Shown here piece by piece: positions 10,015-19,220 of a stretch of DNA of 64,000 nt. Position 1 is the stretch's first letter. The number at the start of each line of letters is the position of its first letter. The notes under the pieces are model-generated. The model was given only the letters and a program-made list of their open reading frames with translations. It did no database searches and was not told the DNA's origin. Both the position numbers and the translations under genes were made by a program. The stretch is from an uncultured Pseudokineococcus sp. (lineage in GTDB: Bacteria > Actinomycetota > Actinomycetes > Actinomycetales > Quadrisphaeraceae), in NCBI RefSeq assembly GCF_947495735.1, contig NZ_CANMAA010000007.1, forward strand, positions 62,001 to 126,000, in the 5' to 3' direction.

Positions 10015-11139
10015 ATGCGCAGCTCCACCACGCGCGCGGCGCGCGCCGCCCTGGCGACGACGTCCGCCGCGGCCCTCGCCCTCACCCTGGCCGCCTGCGG
10101 CGCCTCGAACGAGACCGGCGGCGAGACGCCGGAGGCCGAGCTCCCCAGCGGCGTCTCCTCCGAGGACCTCGCCGGCTCCATCGCCGGTGCGGGCGCCAGC
10201 ACGCAGCAGGCCGCCTTCCAGGCGTGGCAGGTCGCCTTCGGCGAGGCCGCCGGCACCACCGTCAACTACGACCCGGTCGGCTCCGGCTCGGGCCGCGAGC
10301 AGTTCCTCTCCGGCGGCGTGGACTTCGCCGGCTCGGACGCCTACCTGGACGAGGAGGAGCTGGCGACGGCCGACGAGCGCTGCACGGACGGCGCCATCGA
10401 CCTGCCCGTCTACGTCTCCCCCATCGCGGTGGCCTTCAACCTCGAGGGCGTGGACGAGCTCCAGCTCACCCCCGCGGCGCTCGCCGGGATCATGTCCCAG
10501 CAGATCACCACCTGGAACGACCCGGCCATCGCCGAGTCCAACCCCGACGTCGAGCTCCCCGACACGACCATCACGCCGGTCAACCGCTCGGACGACTCCG
10601 GCACCACGGAGAACTTCACCGAGTACCTGGACGCCACGGCGCCCGAGGCGTGGACCTACGGCCCCGTCGAGACGTGGCCGATCCCCGGCGGCGAGGCGGC
10701 CCAGGGCACCTCCGGGGTCGTCCAGGCCATCACGAACGGCAACGGCACCATCGGCTACGCCGACGCCAGCCAGCTGGGCGACCTGCCCGCCGCGACCGTC
10801 CAGGTCGGCGAGGAGTACGTCGGGCCCACGCCCGAGGCGGCGGCCGCCATCCTCGACAACTCCACCCGCGTCGAGGGCCGCCCCGAGGGCGACATCGCCA
10901 TCGACCTGGACCGCCAGACCGAGGCGGCGGGCACCTACCCGATCGTGCTCGTCAGCTACCAGGTCGTCTGCAAGGGCTACGAGGACCCGGCGATCGGCGA
11001 GACCGTCGCCGCGTTCGTCGAGTACGTCGCCTCGGAGGAGGGCCAGCAGGCCGCCGCCGACCAGGCCGGCAGCGCGCCGATCTCCGAGGACCTGCGCTCG
11101 GACATCATGACCTCGCTCGAGCTCGTCACCGGCAGCTGA
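10015..11139 (+). CDS. pstS: phosphate ABC transporter substrate-binding lipoprotein PstS
   Basis: A 374-aa high-affinity phosphate-binding lipoprotein. The signal peptide ends in a LAAC lipobox with C28 as the lipidated cysteine, so it is anchored outside the membrane. PstS hallmarks are SIAGAGASTQQAAFQAW, DPVGSGSGREQFLSGGVDFAGSD (S and D phosphate contacts) and NRSDDSGTTENFTEYL. The ATG is preceded by GGAAGG. It is the first gene of pstSCAB, directly under the PHO box. Length and order are standard. Confidence 0.96.
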   Translation: MRSSTTRAARAALATTSAAALALTLAACGASNETGGETPEAELPSGVSSEDLAGSIAGAGASTQQAAFQAWQVAFGEAAGTTVNYDPVGSGSGREQFLSGGVDFAGSDAYLDEEELATADERCTDGAIDLPVYVSPIAVAFNLEGVDELQLTPAALAGIMSQQITTWNDPAIAESNPDVELPDTTITPVNRSDDSGTTENFTEYLDATAPEAWTYGPVETWPIPGGEAAQGTSGVVQAITNGNGTIGYADASQLGDLPAATVQVGEEYVGPTPEAAAAILDNSTRVEGRPEGDIAIDLDRQTEAAGTYPIVLVSYQVVCKGYEDPAIGETVAAFVEYVASEEGQQAAADQAGSAPISEDLRSDIMTSLELVTGS

Positions 11140-11153
11140 GGAGCACCTCCCAG

Positions 11154-12086
11154 GTGACCACCACCACGCCCGCCCTCACGGGCAGCCGCCGCCGTCCCGG
11201 GGACAAGATCTTCTCCGGGACGGCGGCGGCGAGCGCCGTCCTCATCCTGCTGATCCTCGCCGGCGTCGGCCTCTTCCTCCTGGCCGAGGCCTACCCGGCC
11301 CTCGTCGCCCCGTCGGAGGACATCGAGGGCGGGCGTGGCCTGGTCCTGTACCTGTGGCCGATCCTGTTCGGCACGCTCATCACGTCGATCATCGCGATGG
11401 TCGTGGCCGTGCCGGTGGCCGTGGGCATCGCCCTGTTCATCTCGCACTACGCCCCGCGCCGGCTGTCCCAGGGGCTCGGCTACACGATCGACCTCCTGGC
11501 CGCCGTCCCGAGCATCGTCTACGGCTTCTGGGGCGTGCAGGTCTTCGCCCTCGCCCTCGTGCCGCTGTACCAGTGGCTGGAGGAGAACCTCGGCTGGATC
11601 CCGCTCTTCGCGGGACCGGCGTCGACGACGGGCAAGACCATCCTCACGGCCTCGCTCGTGCTCGCGGTGATGATCCTGCCGATCATCTCGGCGCTGTCCC
11701 GCGAGGTCTTCCTGCAGACGCCGCGCCTGCACGAGGAGGCGGCCATGGCCCTCGGGGCGACCCGCTGGGAGATGATCAAGTACGCCGTCATCCCCTACGG
11801 ACGCTCCGGCGTGGTGAGCGCCTCGATGCTCGGCCTCGGCCGCGCCCTCGGCGAGACGATGGCCGTGACGCTGGTGCTCTCGGCCTCCGGCGGGGTGAGC
11901 TTCAACCTCATCAACAGCGGGAACCCGCCGACGCTGGCCGCCGAGATCGCCCTGAACTTCCCCGAGGCGACCGGGCTGCGCCTGTCCGAGCTCATCACCG
12001 CCGGGCTGCTGCTCTTCCTGCTCACCTTCGCCGTGAACTTCGCGGCGCGGGCGCTCGTCACCCGTCAGAAGGGCGGCTCCACCTGA
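11154..12086 (+). CDS. pstC: phosphate ABC transporter permease PstC
   Basis: A 310-aa inner-membrane permease with about six TM helices that forms the phosphate channel together with PstA. The family pattern [14 protein letters not shown] is present near residue 120. The cytoplasmic EAA-type loop [21 protein letters not shown] contacts PstB, and [16 protein letters not shown] follows. The GTG start is 12 nt after the pstS stop, with GAGGAG overlapping that stop. Its own stop TGA shares one base with the pstA ATG, implying coupled translation. Confidence 0.95.
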   Translation: MTTTTPALTGSRRRPGDKIFSGTAAASAVLILLILAGVGLFLLAEAYPALVAPSEDIEGGRGLVLYLWPILFGTLITSIIAMVVAVPVAVGIALFISHYAPRRLSQGLGYTIDLLAAVPSIVYGFWGVQVFALALVPLYQWLEENLGWIPLFAGPASTTGKTILTASLVLAVMILPIISALSREVFLQTPRLHEEAAMALGATRWEMIKYAVIPYGRSGVVSASMLGLGRALGETMAVTLVLSASGGVSFNLINSGNPPTLAAEIALNFPEATGLRLSELITAGLLLFLLTFAVNFAARALVTRQKGGST

Positions 12087-13216
12087 TGTCCACCCCCAGC
12101 ACGCGCGAGCCCGCGCAGCGGGACGAGGAGCACCAGCACGGCCCCGGGGACGCCGGCGCGCTGTCGAAGCACCAGCCGCCGTCCCTCGCGGACTCGATGC
12201 ACGGCTCGCTCCCCCGCTGGGCGGGTGCGGCCGCTGCCGGCCTCGCGGTCCTCGTCGCGGCGGCGCTGCTGGCCGTGACGGGGCTGCACGTCGCCCTCGC
12301 GGTCATCGTCGGCGTCGTCGTCGGGGTCGCGGCGTTCGTCATCGCCTCCCGGGCCGTCGAGGGCGAGCGCGCGGCGACCGACCGCTTCGTCACCGCCCTG
12401 GTGACGGTCGCCTTCGTCGTCGCCCTGCTGCCGCTGCTCTCCGTGGTCTGGACGACGGTGTCGCGCGGCGCCGCCCGCTTCGACGTCGCCTTCTTCACCC
12501 AGTCGATGTCGGGGATCGTCGGCGAGGGCGGCGGCGCTTACCACGCCATCATGGGCACGCTGATCATCACGGGGCTGGCCACGCTGATCTCCGTGCCGAT
12601 CGGCACGATGACGGCGATCTACCTCGTCGAGTACGGCGGCGACAACAAGCTCTCCAAGGTCGTCACCTTCCTCGTGGACGTCATGACGGGCATCCCGTCG
12701 ATCGTGGCCGGGCTGTTCTCGCTGGCCCTGTTCACGCTCATCTTCGGCCCGGGCCTGCGCCTGGGGATCATGGGGGCGATCGCCCTGTCCGTGCTGATGA
12801 TCCCGATCGTCGTGCGGGCCGTGGAGGAGATGCTCCGGATCGTGCCGGCCCGCCTGCGGGAGTCGGCCTACGCCCTCGGGGTGCCCAAGTGGCGCACGAT
12901 CGTCAAGGTCGTCCTCCCGACGGCGGCCTCCGGCATCGCGAGCGGCATCGTGATCGCCATCGCCCGCGTGATGGGCGAGACGGCGCCCCTGCTCGTCACC
13001 GTGGGCCTGACCAGCGCGACGAACTTCAACCCGTTCGACGGGCGCATGCCGGTCCTGCCGGTCTTCGCCTACTACCAGATCATCACGCCCGGCATCCCGC
13101 CGCAGGCGTTCATCGACCGGGCCTGGACGAGCGCCCTCGTGCTCATCCTCTTCGTCATGGTCCTCAACGTCGCCGCGCGGGTCCTGGCCAAGGCCCTGGC
13201 GCCCAAGACCCGCTGA
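12086..13216 (+). CDS. pstA: phosphate ABC transporter permease PstA
   Basis: A 376-aa partner permease of PstC. It has a longer than usual polar N-terminus (about 50 residues, His/Gln/Glu-rich) and two extra N-terminal TM segments before the six core helices. Family motifs include [18 protein letters not shown], the ATPase-contact loop [20 protein letters not shown] and [13 protein letters not shown]. It overlaps pstC by one base. Function in phosphate import is clear. The additional N-terminal hydrophobic pair (residues about 45-85) is common in actinobacterial PstA. Confidence 0.95.
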   Translation: MSTPSTREPAQRDEEHQHGPGDAGALSKHQPPSLADSMHGSLPRWAGAAAAGLAVLVAAALLAVTGLHVALAVIVGVVVGVAAFVIASRAVEGERAATDRFVTALVTVAFVVALLPLLSVVWTTVSRGAARFDVAFFTQSMSGIVGEGGGAYHAIMGTLIITGLATLISVPIGTMTAIYLVEYGGDNKLSKVVTFLVDVMTGIPSIVAGLFSLALFTLIFGPGLRLGIMGAIALSVLMIPIVVRAVEEMLRIVPARLRESAYALGVPKWRTIVKVVLPTAASGIASGIVIAIARVMGETAPLLVTVGLTSATNFNPFDGRMPVLPVFAYYQIITPGIPPQAFIDRAWTSALVLILFVMVLNVAARVLAKALAPKTR

Positions 13217-13311
13217 GAGGCAGCATGAGCATCCTCACGCGCTCCCCCCGCCGCGAGGCGCAGTCCGGCGACCGCCGGGACGAGCGCCCTCCCCGATCCG
13301 CAGGAGCAGTC

Positions 13312-14091
<780 letters not shown>

Positions 14092-14120
14092 GCCGCCCCT
14101 GCAGGCCGGCAGCGATCGCA

Positions 14121-14149
14121 GGGCCCGACGGGACGCTCCCGTCGGGCCC
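14121..14149 (+). terminator. terminator of the pstSCAB operon
   Basis: Perfect 13-bp stem GGGCCCGACGGGA / TCCCGTCGGGCCC around a CGC loop, 30 nt after the pstB stop. No U-run follows. Confidence 0.75.
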
Positions 14150-14215
14150 TCCGCCGTCCCGGACCGTCCGCCCTCTCGCCCCCAGCACTGCGGTGCCGAG
14201 GGGCGCCGACCAGGC

Positions 14216-14427
14216 CCCCTCCCCGGCACCCCGGCACAGTGCCGACACAGTGCGCCAGAACAGCCCCCTCCCCGGCACAGTGCCGACGCAGTGCGCCGAC
14301 CAAGCCCCCTCCCCGGCACACTGCCGACACAGTGCGCCGACCAAGCCCCCTCCCCGGCACAGTGCCGACGAAGTGCGCCAGAACAGGCCCCTTCCCGGCA
14401 CGGTGGCGACGAAGTGCGCTGGGCGGG
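14216..14427 (+). repeat. 41-bp tandem repeat, about 5 units
   Basis: Head-to-tail units of 41 bp occupy 14264-14304, 14305-14345 and 14346-14386. They are flanked by a 48-bp unit (14216-14263) with an internal 7-bp duplication and a decayed unit (14387-14427). A weaker trace starts near 14180. Each unit has CCCCCTCCCCGGCACAGTGC, then CGACACAGTGCGCC and a 7-nt end that alternates between AGAACAG and GACCAAG. The core resembles repeats at 42931-43037. There are no spacers, so this is not CRISPR. The gap 14092-14480 holds only this array and the pst terminator. Confidence 0.85.
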
Positions 14428-14480
14428 TGCTGCCCGCCCCCCGCCCGGAGGCGACGGGCGCGCAGGAGGTGGGGCGGGCC

Positions 14481-15494
14481 TCAGGACCCGACGGGCACCA
14501 GCGACACGAGGACGTGCGCGAGGGCGGCGAGCAGCCCCGCGGCGGGGACGGTCGCGAGCCAGGCGAGCGCCACGCGACCGACGACGCGCCAGCGCACGCG
14601 GTGCAGCGAGGGCACCGCGGCGGCGCCGACCACCGCGGAGGAGACCGTCAGCGACGTCGAGACGGGCGTCCGCAGGAGCACCGCGGACGCGTGCAGCACC
14701 AGCGTGGCCGTCGCCTGCGCCACGAAGGCCGTCGACGGCGCCAGCGGGGCGAGCCGCTCGCCGACCGTGCGCACGATGCGCCAGCCCCCGGTGAGGACGC
14801 CGGCCGCCAGGGCGACCGCGACGACGACGACCGTCCAGGCCGGGCGTCCGCCCGGGGCGTCCGCGACGAGGGTCACGCCCGAGGCGGCCAGGCCGTAGAC
14901 GACGACGGCGGCGGTGCGCTGGGCGTCGAGGACGCCGAGGCCGACGGCCGTCGCGGCGGCGGCCACGACCTGCGCGGTGCGCAGCCGCCGGTTCGCGCGG
15001 GAGGGCATCACCCCGCGCAGGAGCCAGAGGAGGGCCACGACGCCCAGGCTCGAGAGCAGGGCCGCGACGACCACGACCGCGAGCCCCGGGACGACGACGC
15101 CCACGAGCAGCACGTCCCAGCGCACGGAGGCCGCGGGCGCGGCGAGCGCCGCCCCCGCGAGCCCGCCGAACAGCGCGTGCGTCGTGGAGGTGGGCATCCC
15201 CCACCGCCACGTCAGGAGGTTCCAGGTGATCGCGCCGAGCAGGGCCGCCACGAGCAGCCGCAGGCCCGGGGCGCCCAGGGGCACGACGGCCGCGTCGGGC
15301 ACCCCGACGACGACGAACCAGCTCCCGAGCAGGCCGCCGAGCAGCGCGAAGCCGGCGGCCATGACGACGGCGACGCGCGGCACGAGCGCCCGCGTGGCCA
15401 CGGACGTGGCCACGGCGCCGGCCGCGCCGTGCAGGCCGTTGGTGACCGCGAACGCGAGCGCCAGCACGACGACCGCGCCGAGGAGGACGCCCAC
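14481..15494 (-). CDS. PiT-family inorganic phosphate transporter-like protein
   Basis: A 337-aa membrane protein of the PiT family, which imports phosphate with H+ or Na+. The duplicated PiT signature is recognisable at residues 18-37 (NGLHGAAGAVAT then ATRAL) and again in PVSTSLTVSSAVVGAA. The segment GMPTSTTHALFGGLAGA is also typical. The usual NGxHDxANAVAT is here NGLHGAAGAVAT, so the conserved Asp and Asn are both Gly, and the second repeat has SL where TH is normal. Transport of a different ion, or loss of activity, is possible. GTG start, 4 nt after the stop of the DUF47 gene, in one operon with it. Confidence 0.8.
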   Translation of the reverse strand: MGVLLGAVVVLALAFAVTNGLHGAAGAVATSVATRALVPRVAVVMAAGFALLGGLLGSWFVVVGVPDAAVVPLGAPGLRLLVAALLGAITWNLLTWRWGMPTSTTHALFGGLAGAALAAPAASVRWDVLLVGVVVPGLAVVVVAALLSSLGVVALLWLLRGVMPSRANRRLRTAQVVAAAATAVGLGVLDAQRTAAVVVYGLAASGVTLVADAPGGRPAWTVVVVAVALAAGVLTGGWRIVRTVGERLAPLAPSTAFVAQATATLVLHASAVLLRTPVSTSLTVSSAVVGAAAVPSLHRVRWRVVGRVALAWLATVPAAGLLAALAHVLVSLVPVGS

Positions 15495-15498
15495 CCGC

Positions 15499-16116
15499 TC
15501 AGGGCTCCACGAGGGCGATGACCTCGACGACGTGGGCGAGGCGCTCGAAGGCGCCGACGGAGCGGTGCAGGCCGTCGGCCACGTCGCGCAGGCGCAGCGC
15601 CCGGCGCAGGTCCGGGTCGTCGAGCAGGTCGGCGCGCAGCTGCAGGAGCAGGGCGTCGGCGCGGTTGTCGAGCCGGTTGACCTCGACCCAGTACTCGGCG
15701 AGGCGGTCGGCGGCGTCGACGCCGGCCATCGCCCGGTGCGTCAGCTCCGCGAGGCGCACCAGCACGGGCGCGACGTCGAGGAAGGCGGGGGGCAGGGCCC
15801 CGAGCCGGTGGACGCGCACGACCTGCGCGGTCGCCGTCATCTCGTCGAGGCAGGAGTCCAGGGCCTGGGCCAGCGCGTGCACGTCGCGGCGCGCGAACGG
15901 GGGCGAGAACGTCGACGTGAGCCGCCGGGAGACGAGGTGCACGCGGTCGTCGGCGGCCCGCTCGACCTCCTGGAGGGCCTGCACGACGGCCTCGCGCTCC
16001 TCGGGCGCCGAGGCGAGCACCTCGGCCAGGAGCAGCGCGCCCCGGTGGACCTGGTCGGCGACGTCGACGAACAGGGCCGCGAACGAGGGCTCGCGCGGTG
16101 TCAGGCGCAGGCGCAC
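15499..16116 (-). CDS. DUF47 / PhoU-like protein
   Basis: A 205-aa helical PhoU-like (DUF47, Pit accessory) protein. DUF47 genes are habitually paired with PiT transporters and may modulate them. The sequence is rich in Leu/Ala/Glu/Arg helices. Typical segments are AADDRVHLVSRRLTSTFSPP, FARRDVHALAQALDSCLDE and LLDDPDLRRALRLRDVADGL. GTG start with GAAGGA about 9 nt upstream. It is the first gene of a two-gene operon with the PiT-like gene. No true PhoU is present beside pstB in this window, so this is the only PhoU-fold protein here. Confidence 0.85.
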   Translation of the reverse strand: MRLRLTPREPSFAALFVDVADQVHRGALLLAEVLASAPEEREAVVQALQEVERAADDRVHLVSRRLTSTFSPPFARRDVHALAQALDSCLDEMTATAQVVRVHRLGALPPAFLDVAPVLVRLAELTHRAMAGVDAADRLAEYWVEVNRLDNRADALLLQLRADLLDDPDLRRALRLRDVADGLHRSVGAFERLAHVVEVIALVEP

Positions 16117-16222
16117 GACCGTCCTTCCTCGAGAACCCCCCAGCCGCGCCCGGCGTGATCGTCGAGCGGCGGACAGGCTAGGGCACGACGACGGCGCGCT
16201 GACGCCCGCGCGGGGCCGGCGG

Positions 16223-16453
16223 CTACCAGCCGGGGCCGCTCGCCCGTCCGGCGCGGTCGGCCGGCATCCCGAGCGCCTCGTCGATCTCGGCGGCCGTGAG
16301 GCAGCCGTCCTTCTCGGAGGCGGCCACGACCACGGCGCCGTAGAGCTCGATCTCGTCGGCGAGGGCGTCGTCGCCCAGCGACGTCGCCCGCAGCCGTCGC
16401 GCCGGACCGCCTGCCGGCTGCGCCGGGGCCGCCGGTGCCGGGTGCTCCTCCAC
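16223..16453 (-). CDS. small conserved actinobacterial hypothetical protein
   Basis: A predicted 76-aa acidic protein. The N-terminal third is Pro/Ala-rich. The C-terminal part (LADEIELYGAVVVAASEKDG, then CLTAAEIDEALGM) resembles a short conserved segment seen in many actinobacterial small proteins, and looks like a two-helix module. No function is known to me. GTG at 16453 has GAGAGGAC just upstream; a GTG at 16480 would add nine residues. Divergent from the PHP gene. Confidence 0.55.
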   Translation of the reverse strand: MEEHPAPAAPAQPAGGPARRLRATSLGDDALADEIELYGAVVVAASEKDGCLTAAEIDEALGMPADRAGRASGPGW

Positions 16454-16493
16454 GTCCTCTCCCGCTCTCCCCCGTGCCACCTCGGTCTGCTGC

Positions 16494-16528
16494 GGGTGGT
16501 CGAGAGGCCCTCCGGCCCTCGACCACCC
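16494..16528. other. strong hairpin in a divergent promoter region
   Basis: GGGTGGTCGAG (16494-16504) pairs perfectly with CTCGACCACCC (16518-16528). The 13-nt loop contains a further GGCC/GGCC pairing. It lies between divergent genes, so it is not an ordinary terminator for either. It could be an operator, an attenuator or the end of a small transcript. Confidence 0.5.
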
Positions 16529-16665
16529 CGAGGACGGCGGGTCCCCGCACCCGCCGGACGCCGTGCTCCGACAGCCGCGGGGGCCTGGCGGGGGTGGGCG
16601 CTGGGCGGCACCGTACGCCGCCGCCGGCCTCCCCGTGGCCGACTCGCACAGGTCGCCCGCGGGCC

Positions 16666-16671
16666 TACCGT
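16666..16671 (+). promoter_or_regulatory. -10 element, leaderless promoter of the PHP gene
   Basis: TACCGT, then 7 nt, then GTG at 16679. No Shine-Dalgarno sequence intervenes. Confidence 0.45.
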
Positions 16672-16678
16672 CGTGGAC

Positions 16679-17785
16679 GTGAGCAGCAGCGGAGGGACCG
16701 GCGCCCCGGACGAGGACGACCTGCACGCGCGGGTGCTGGCGGCCCTGCGCCGGACGGCGTTCCTGCTGGAGCGGGAGCTGGCCAGCACGCACCGCGTCAA
16801 GGCGTTCCGCGCGGCCGCCACCACCGTGACGCGAACGCCCCCCGCGGAGCTGGCGCGGCGGGTCGCCGAGGGCTCCGTCGAGGAGCTGCCGGGCGTCGGG
16901 CGCACCACCGCGGCCCTGGTGGCCGACGTCGCGGCCGGTCGCCGACCCGCCTACCTCGTCGAGCTCGAGGAGCGGGTCGCGCCGCTGGTCGACCCCGGTG
17001 ACGAGGGCGCCGAGGGCGGCGCCGCGCTGCGGGCGGCGCTGCGGGGCGACCTGCACCTGCACTCGGACTGGAGCGACGGCGGCAGCCCCGTGGAGGACAT
17101 GGCCGTCACCGCCGTCGAGCTCGGCCACTCCTACGCCGCCCTGACCGACCACTCGCCCCGCCTCAAGGTCGCCCGCGGCCTCAGCCCGGCCCGGCTGCGC
17201 CGCCAGCTCGCGCTGCTGGAGGAGCTCGCCGCGCCGCTCGCCCCGTTCCGCCTGCTGTCCGGGATCGAGGTGGACGTCCTGTCCGACGGCTCCCTGGACC
17301 AGGAGGAGGGGGTCCTCGAGCAGCTGGACGTCGTCGTCGCGTCCGTCCACTCCGAGCTGCGGATGGAGCGGCGCGCCATGACGCGCCGCATGGTCCGCGC
17401 GGTGCGCGACCCCCGCACCGACGTCCTCGGGCACTGCACGGGGCGGTACGTGCAGCCGCGCGAGGGCGTCGGGAAGGCGCGCCCGGAGAGCGAGTTCGAC
17501 GCCGAGGAAATCTTCGCGGCGTGCGCCGAGGCCGGCGTCGCGGTCGAGGTCAACAGCCGTCCCGAGCGCCTGGACCCGCCGCTGCGGCTGCTGCGGCTGG
17601 CCGTCGAGGCGGGGTGCCTGTTCAGCATCGACACCGACGCCCACGCCCCGGGGCAGCTGGACTGGCAGGAGCGGGGCTGCGCCCGGGCCGCGCGCTGCGG
17701 CGTCCCGCCGGAGCGGGTGGTGAACACCTGGCCGGTGGAGGACCTGCTCGCCTGGACCGCCGACCACGCCCACCGGCCGGGCTGA
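16679..17785 (+). CDS. HhH plus PHP-domain metal-dependent hydrolase
   Basis: A 368-aa protein with an N-terminal helix-hairpin-helix region (about residues 10-95) and a C-terminal PHP domain (about 115-360). The hairpin segment is SVEELPGVGRTTAALVADV. The PHP domain shows the metal-ligand motifs DLHLHSDWSDGG, LTDHSPR, IEVDVL, ASVHS, GHCTGR and DTDAHAP. This pairing resembles the C-terminal half of bacterial PolX, without the polymerase. A phosphoesterase or nuclease role in DNA repair is plausible, but the substrate is unknown. GTG 16679 is chosen from the -10 spacing; GTG 16673 is an in-frame alternative. Confidence 0.85.
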   Translation: MSSSGGTGAPDEDDLHARVLAALRRTAFLLERELASTHRVKAFRAAATTVTRTPPAELARRVAEGSVEELPGVGRTTAALVADVAAGRRPAYLVELEERVAPLVDPGDEGAEGGAALRAALRGDLHLHSDWSDGGSPVEDMAVTAVELGHSYAALTDHSPRLKVARGLSPARLRRQLALLEELAAPLAPFRLLSGIEVDVLSDGSLDQEEGVLEQLDVVVASVHSELRMERRAMTRRMVRAVRDPRTDVLGHCTGRYVQPREGVGKARPESEFDAEEIFAACAEAGVAVEVNSRPERLDPPLRLLRLAVEAGCLFSIDTDAHAPGQLDWQERGCARAARCGVPPERVVNTWPVEDLLAWTADHAHRPG

Positions 17786-17799
17786 GCGCCCGGCCGGTG
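17771..17799. terminator. bidirectional terminator
   Basis: Perfect 12-bp stem CACCGGCCGGGC / GCCCGGCCGGTG with loop TGAGC. It overlaps the stop of the PHP gene and lies 10 nt from the convergent binding-protein stop. Confidence 0.65.
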
Positions 17800-17808
17800 A
17801 GCGCCGCG

Positions 17809-19191
17809 TCACTGCGGGTCCGCGGTCCCGAAGAGCCTGTTGACCCGCTCGTTCGCCTCCACGAGGGACTCGACCGGCGCGGTGGAGCCGACGACGCGGT
17901 CCATGGCGGGCCCCATGATCGCGTTGACCTCCGCGCCGTTCTCGGTGATGGGCACCGGGATCGTCGTGCCCTCCTCCACGTGCACGGTGAAGGCCTTGAT
18001 GTCGACGCCCGTGGCGGCCAGGGTCTGCTCGGCCTCCGCCACCACCTCGGTGCGGGCCGGCAGCACCACGCCGCCGCGGGCGACCACGGACTGGCACTCG
18101 ACCGTGCCGAGGTGCTTGACCCACGCCCAGGCCGCGCCCTTGCGCGGGGAGGAGGTGGAGATCGAGTCGGCGAGCGAGTTGAACATGGCGGCGCGCTCGC
18201 CGGAGGGCCCGACGGGCGTCGGGAACGTGCCCAGCTCGATGCCCTGCAGGCGTGTGAGGTTGTTGATGTTCCAGGACCCCTGGGTGGCCATGGCGTACCG
18301 GTCGGCCTGCAGCTGCTGGTCCACCGACCCGCCGACCGTCTGGGCCAGCGGGGGCATGTAGCCCTTGTCCACCAGGCCGCGCCACCAGGCGATGGTGGCC
18401 TGGAAGCGGGGGTCGTCGTACTGGTACTCGGTCCCCCACAGCGGCTGGTCGGTGTGGGTCCAGCCCGTGGCGCCCGTGTACATCGACCACTCGGTCTGGC
18501 CGAAGCCCTCGCCGGCCCCCTCGAGGGCGAGCCCGTAGGTGGCCACCGAGGTCTTGTCGAAGCCCGGCTCGTCGCCCCGCACGCCGTTCCGGTCCACCGT
18601 CAGGCGGGCGATGAGCTCCTCGTAGGAGCCGCCGTCCTCGGGGTTCCAGTCCAGCTCCCAGAGGTCCTCCGGCGCGTACCCCGCGTCGGCCATCATCTCC
18701 GCGTTGTAGAAGACGCCGACCGTGTCGAAGTCCTTGGGCAGCCCGTAGCGGCTCCCGTCGGGCCCCACCCACAGGTCCGTCGTCCCCTCGACGTAGACGG
18801 ACAGGTCGACGCCGTCCCGCTCCACGAGGTCGTCGAGGGGCTGGAGGAGCCCGCGGGTGGCGTAGTCGGCGTAGCGGGACGTGTGGTCGACGAAGACGTC
18901 GGGCGCCGAGTTCGAGACGAACGCCGTGAACAGCTTGTCCCAGTAGTCGTCCCAGCCGAACTGCTCGATCACGACGTCGACGTCGGGGTTGTCCGCCTCG
19001 AACTGCTCGGCGCACTGCTGGTAGGCGGGCAGCTGCGCCGAGTCCCACATCCAGTACGTCAGCGTCCCGGTCTCCTCCCAGCCCCCCTCGCCGACCTCGC
19101 TCGTCGTGCCGCAACCGGCCACGAGCAGGCCGAGCGCGGTGCCGGCGGCTGCGGCGCGCGCGGCGCGGCCTGGGGTGCGTCGCCTCGTCAT
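17809..19191 (-). CDS. sugar ABC transporter substrate-binding lipoprotein
   Basis: A 460-aa family-1 extracellular solute-binding lipoprotein. The signal peptide ends in LVAGC with C27 lipidated. The mature start GTLTYWMWDSAQLPAYQQCA and the later WRGLVDKGYMPP and GSWNINNL are typical of carbohydrate binders. ATG with GGAGGG upstream. It is the last gene after the GH36 enzyme and two permeases, transcribed the same way, so its ligand is probably an alpha-galactoside such as melibiose or raffinose. Having the binding protein last is unusual, because it is normally first and most abundant. Confidence 0.9.
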   Translation of the reverse strand: MTRRRTPGRAARAAAAGTALGLLVAGCGTTSEVGEGGWEETGTLTYWMWDSAQLPAYQQCAEQFEADNPDVDVVIEQFGWDDYWDKLFTAFVSNSAPDVFVDHTSRYADYATRGLLQPLDDLVERDGVDLSVYVEGTTDLWVGPDGSRYGLPKDFDTVGVFYNAEMMADAGYAPEDLWELDWNPEDGGSYEELIARLTVDRNGVRGDEPGFDKTSVATYGLALEGAGEGFGQTEWSMYTGATGWTHTDQPLWGTEYQYDDPRFQATIAWWRGLVDKGYMPPLAQTVGGSVDQQLQADRYAMATQGSWNINNLTRLQGIELGTFPTPVGPSGERAAMFNSLADSISTSSPRKGAAWAWVKHLGTVECQSVVARGGVVLPARTEVVAEAEQTLAATGVDIKAFTVHVEEGTTIPVPITENGAEVNAIMGPAMDRVVGSTAPVESLVEANERVNRLFGTADPQ

Positions 19192-19220
19192 CGAGGTCCC
19201 TCCGAGGGGGTCGTGGTGGC

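Noticed and set aside
13225-13311. Upstream ATG as the pstB start
   Set aside because: It would add 29 unconserved residues; ATG 13312 has a good ribosome site and gives the standard PstB length and N-terminus.
14216-14427. CRISPR array
   Set aside because: Units are directly adjacent with no unique spacers, and no cas genes are present.
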